Assembly (NCBI RefSeq): GCF_001644565.1
Contig: NZ_CP011387.1
Location: forward strand, 1,906,501-1,970,500
Origin: Deinococcus puniceus
GTDB taxonomy: Bacteria > Deinococcota > Deinococci > Deinococcales > Deinococcaceae
Direction: 5' to 3'
DNA length: 64,000 nucleotides
This document shows, one piece after another, positions 62,399 to 64,000 of the stretch; position 1 is the first letter of the stretch, and every line of letters starts with the position of its first letter. A model generated the notes under the pieces. The model was not told the origin of the DNA, did no database searches, and was given only the letters and a program-made list of their open reading frames with translations. The position numbers were made by a program, and so were the translations under genes.

Positions 62399-63445
62399 TT
62401 AAGGATTCGCCCGCCAGAAAGCGTCCAGCGTCACCTTCACATCCAGCATTTTTTCCCAGTGGGGCAGACCATCGGTGTCGGCAATTCTGACCGCACTTTT
62501 GCCCGGTAGCGCGGCAAAGTCAGGCAGGCGGGCAAAGTTCACGAAGGCGTCCTGATCTGACATGACCACCACTGGAATGGTCAGTTTGCTGTACAGATCG
62601 GCGTAGGCGTCGGGCGTAAAGAGTTGGCCGCTGATGAAATATAAGGGCGCGTACTTGGCTCCGGGCTGGCGGCTGGTGTCTACAGCGTAGTCGATGAGGC
62701 CCACGTTGACTGGCCCCCGGAACGACGGATCAAGGAACAGTTCGATGACGGGGCGGGTTCGCAAAATGGCGTACAGGGGGGTGCCGAAGGTACTTAGGAT
62801 GTTGTACAGCCGCTGGCCGCCGTCGTCGGCGTTGGCTTGCTGTGTGTTGCCCCGTGGCGTGCCGAGGCCACTGGGACTCAGCAGGGCCAGCGTGCGAATC
62901 CGGGGGTCTTGCAGGGCGGCGCGGGCGGCAAACTCGCTGCCGAGACTCATGGAAACCACGTCCACATCGCTGGCGAGTTGGGCCACCAACAGCAGCAGGG
63001 CGCGGGTCATCAGGTCACGGGTGTAAGCAATATCGGGGCGGGCGCTGCTGCCAAAACCGGGCCACTCTAGGGCGTACACCGGACGCGTGCCTGCGTAGGC
63101 GTCCCACACGGGTTTCATCTCGTAGGCGCTGGCGGCGGCATTGACCGAATGGGTCAGGAGTAGGGGCCGTCCCGCGCCGCGTGTGTCGGCGTACACATTG
63201 ACTGGGCCGAAGCCGGGCAGCTCGAAGCTGAAGCGTTGGGCGGGCAGCGCAGGCCGCAACCTGCTGACGGTAGGCACGCCGGGGCTGGCCGGAGTCACCG
63301 TAACCGTCGTCTCGATCTGAAGCTGCGGCACGGTTTCGTTGGCAGAAACCGTGATGGTGGGCGCAGGCGTGCTGGTTTGGGCAAGTCCCGCCGTTCCGAG
63401 AGTAAGCAGGAGCGCGGTGGTCAATACTTTGAGGCCGGAGTTCAT
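62399..63445 (-). CDS. Secreted alpha/beta hydrolase
   Basis: 348 residues. Signal peptide [20 protein letters not shown], then a Thr/Pro/Val-rich stretch of about 45 residues (beta or linker), then a hydrolase core: [32 protein letters not shown], and nucleophile elbow [16 protein letters not shown] (SxSxG). [16 protein letters not shown] near the end supplies the Asp and TDGLPHWEK the His. An esterase or lipase acting outside the cytoplasm is likely. Confidence 0.85.
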   Translation of the reverse strand: MNSGLKVLTTALLLTLGTAGLAQTSTPAPTITVSANETVPQLQIETTVTVTPASPGVPTVSRLRPALPAQRFSFELPGFGPVNVYADTRGAGRPLLLTHSVNAAASAYEMKPVWDAYAGTRPVYALEWPGFGSSARPDIAYTRDLMTRALLLLVAQLASDVDVVSMSLGSEFAARAALQDPRIRTLALLSPSGLGTPRGNTQQANADDGGQRLYNILSTFGTPLYAILRTRPVIELFLDPSFRGPVNVGLIDYAVDTSRQPGAKYAPLYFISGQLFTPDAYADLYSKLTIPVVVMSDQDAFVNFARLPDFAALPGKSAVRIADTDGLPHWEKMLDVKVTLDAFWRANP

Positions 63446-63509
63446 GAGCCTATCGTCTGACCTTGGTGAAGCGATTAATTGTAACTTTGGTTAATATTCT
63501 CCACTCCGT

Positions 63510-63929
63510 TCAGTTCAGTTGTCCGGCATTCCCCGAATTCTGGCTGGTGTAGGTGGCGGCCACGTCGCGCAGGACTCGCCGGGCCAGCGCAATCAAATCG
63601 TCTTCCGAAATGGCGGAGAGGCGGAACACACCGTCTGAACCGTATTCTCCCTGAAACACTCCGTCCGTGCGGCGCACCCGCACCAGCACTTCGCACAGGC
63701 CGAGGCGCAACCATGCGGCCACCCATCCACCCGGCGGGGCCGGACGCAGGCGGTTGGCGGGGTCAGGCGTAAAATCCAGCGTGACGTTGTTGAGGGGCAG
63801 CCCCGGCCCGCTGGCGGTTCGCAGAGCGTGGTACAGCGCGTTGATGAACGCCTCGCACGCCCGCTGTTCGGCCTGCCGCGCCTCGGCATGGCGGCGGATG
63901 GCCGCTTGCAGGGCGTCGAAGTCACTCAT
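63510..63929 (-). CDS. Conserved-looking hypothetical protein
   Basis: 139 residues from the ATG at 63929. An N-terminal helical coiled-coil-like part (DALQAAIRRHAEARQAEQRA) is followed by a mixed core (LNNVTLDFTPDPANRL, GGWVAAWLRLGLCEVLVRVR, VFQGEYGSDGVFRLSAISED). No signal peptide, no membrane span. TATGAG lies about 9 nt before the ATG with no clear Shine-Dalgarno. No family recognised. Confidence 0.6.
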   Translation of the reverse strand: MSDFDALQAAIRRHAEARQAEQRACEAFINALYHALRTASGPGLPLNNVTLDFTPDPANRLRPAPPGGWVAAWLRLGLCEVLVRVRRTDGVFQGEYGSDGVFRLSAISEDDLIALARRVLRDVAATYTSQNSGNAGQLN

Positions 63930-64000
63930 AGGGGGTAGCTCATACGGTGTAAGTCATACAGGGGCGCTCATATCTCTGGCCGTATTCCTACCATGTTTGG
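63930..64000. other. Right edge of window
   Basis: Gene-free start region of the 63929 gene. An ATG at 63993 near the edge, preceded by TATTCC, might begin a plus-strand gene that cannot be judged here. Confidence 0.3.

Overview
The window is GC-rich, densely packed chromosomal DNA from a Deinococcus-type bacterium. The main pointers are lysine genes of the alpha-aminoadipate/LysW route, MraZ-RsmH-FtsL-FtsI and SMC proteins of Deinococcus type, and many genes whose start codon follows a TANNNT -10 box by 5-9 nt (leaderless mRNAs, common in this genus). I see no prophage, CRISPR array, tRNA or insertion sequence. Species is not assigned.

Layout. (1) 1-4.0 kb, minus strand: lysine cluster lysT - broken Uma2 gene - lysU - two-zinc-ribbon protein - lysW - lysX (cut by the window edge). 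The LysW carrier has lost all four zinc-binding cysteines, while its neighbour carries eight. (2) 4.1-10.4 kb, minus: acyl-CoA synthetase/SDR pair, radical SAM protein, membrane protein, isocitrate dehydrogenase. (3) 10.6-19.8 kb, plus: LEA-like protein, then a tightly overlapping run with two sugar ABC permeases, FAD oxidoreductase, DinB-like protein, phosphatase, hydrolase, an AT-rich EcsC-like gene, DUF4127 and a ROK kinase, probably for uptake and use of a sugar or amino sugar. (4) 19.9-30.9 kb: HD-GYP protein, YmdB phosphodiesterase with PEP carboxylase, two Nudix enzymes, MazG, a lipoprotein, an FtsX-type permease and a PEGA surface protein. (5) 31-38.5 kb: SDR, smpB, a pseudo-amidase, GerMN protein, smc. 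(6) 38.5-45.4 kb: DUF423, a division cluster behind MraZ-box-like repeats (mraZ, rsmH, ftsL, ftsI), a 3D-domain protein and a secreted GH13 amylase. (7) 45.4-50.4 kb: RNase P RNA, rluB, truB, an AT-rich lipoprotein apparently starting at AUA, gatA. (8) 50.4-54.3 kb: a CUT1 maltose/trehalose-type ABC operon with a strong promoter and two LacI-type operators. (9) 54.3-64 kb: trpC/hpt divergent pair, ArsB-like transporter, GNAT, a leuS gene behind a leader-peptide attenuator, a 40-residue membrane protein, and secreted or hypothetical proteins.

Most genes are ordinary housekeeping genes. The points most worth checking are the cysteine-free LysW beside a zinc-ribbon partner, the leaderless leader peptide and switching hairpins before leuS, the amidase-like protein without zinc ligands, the AUA start, the short FtsI, the AT-rich genes set into GC-rich operons, and the unusual preference for NTA codons before Asp/Glu codons.
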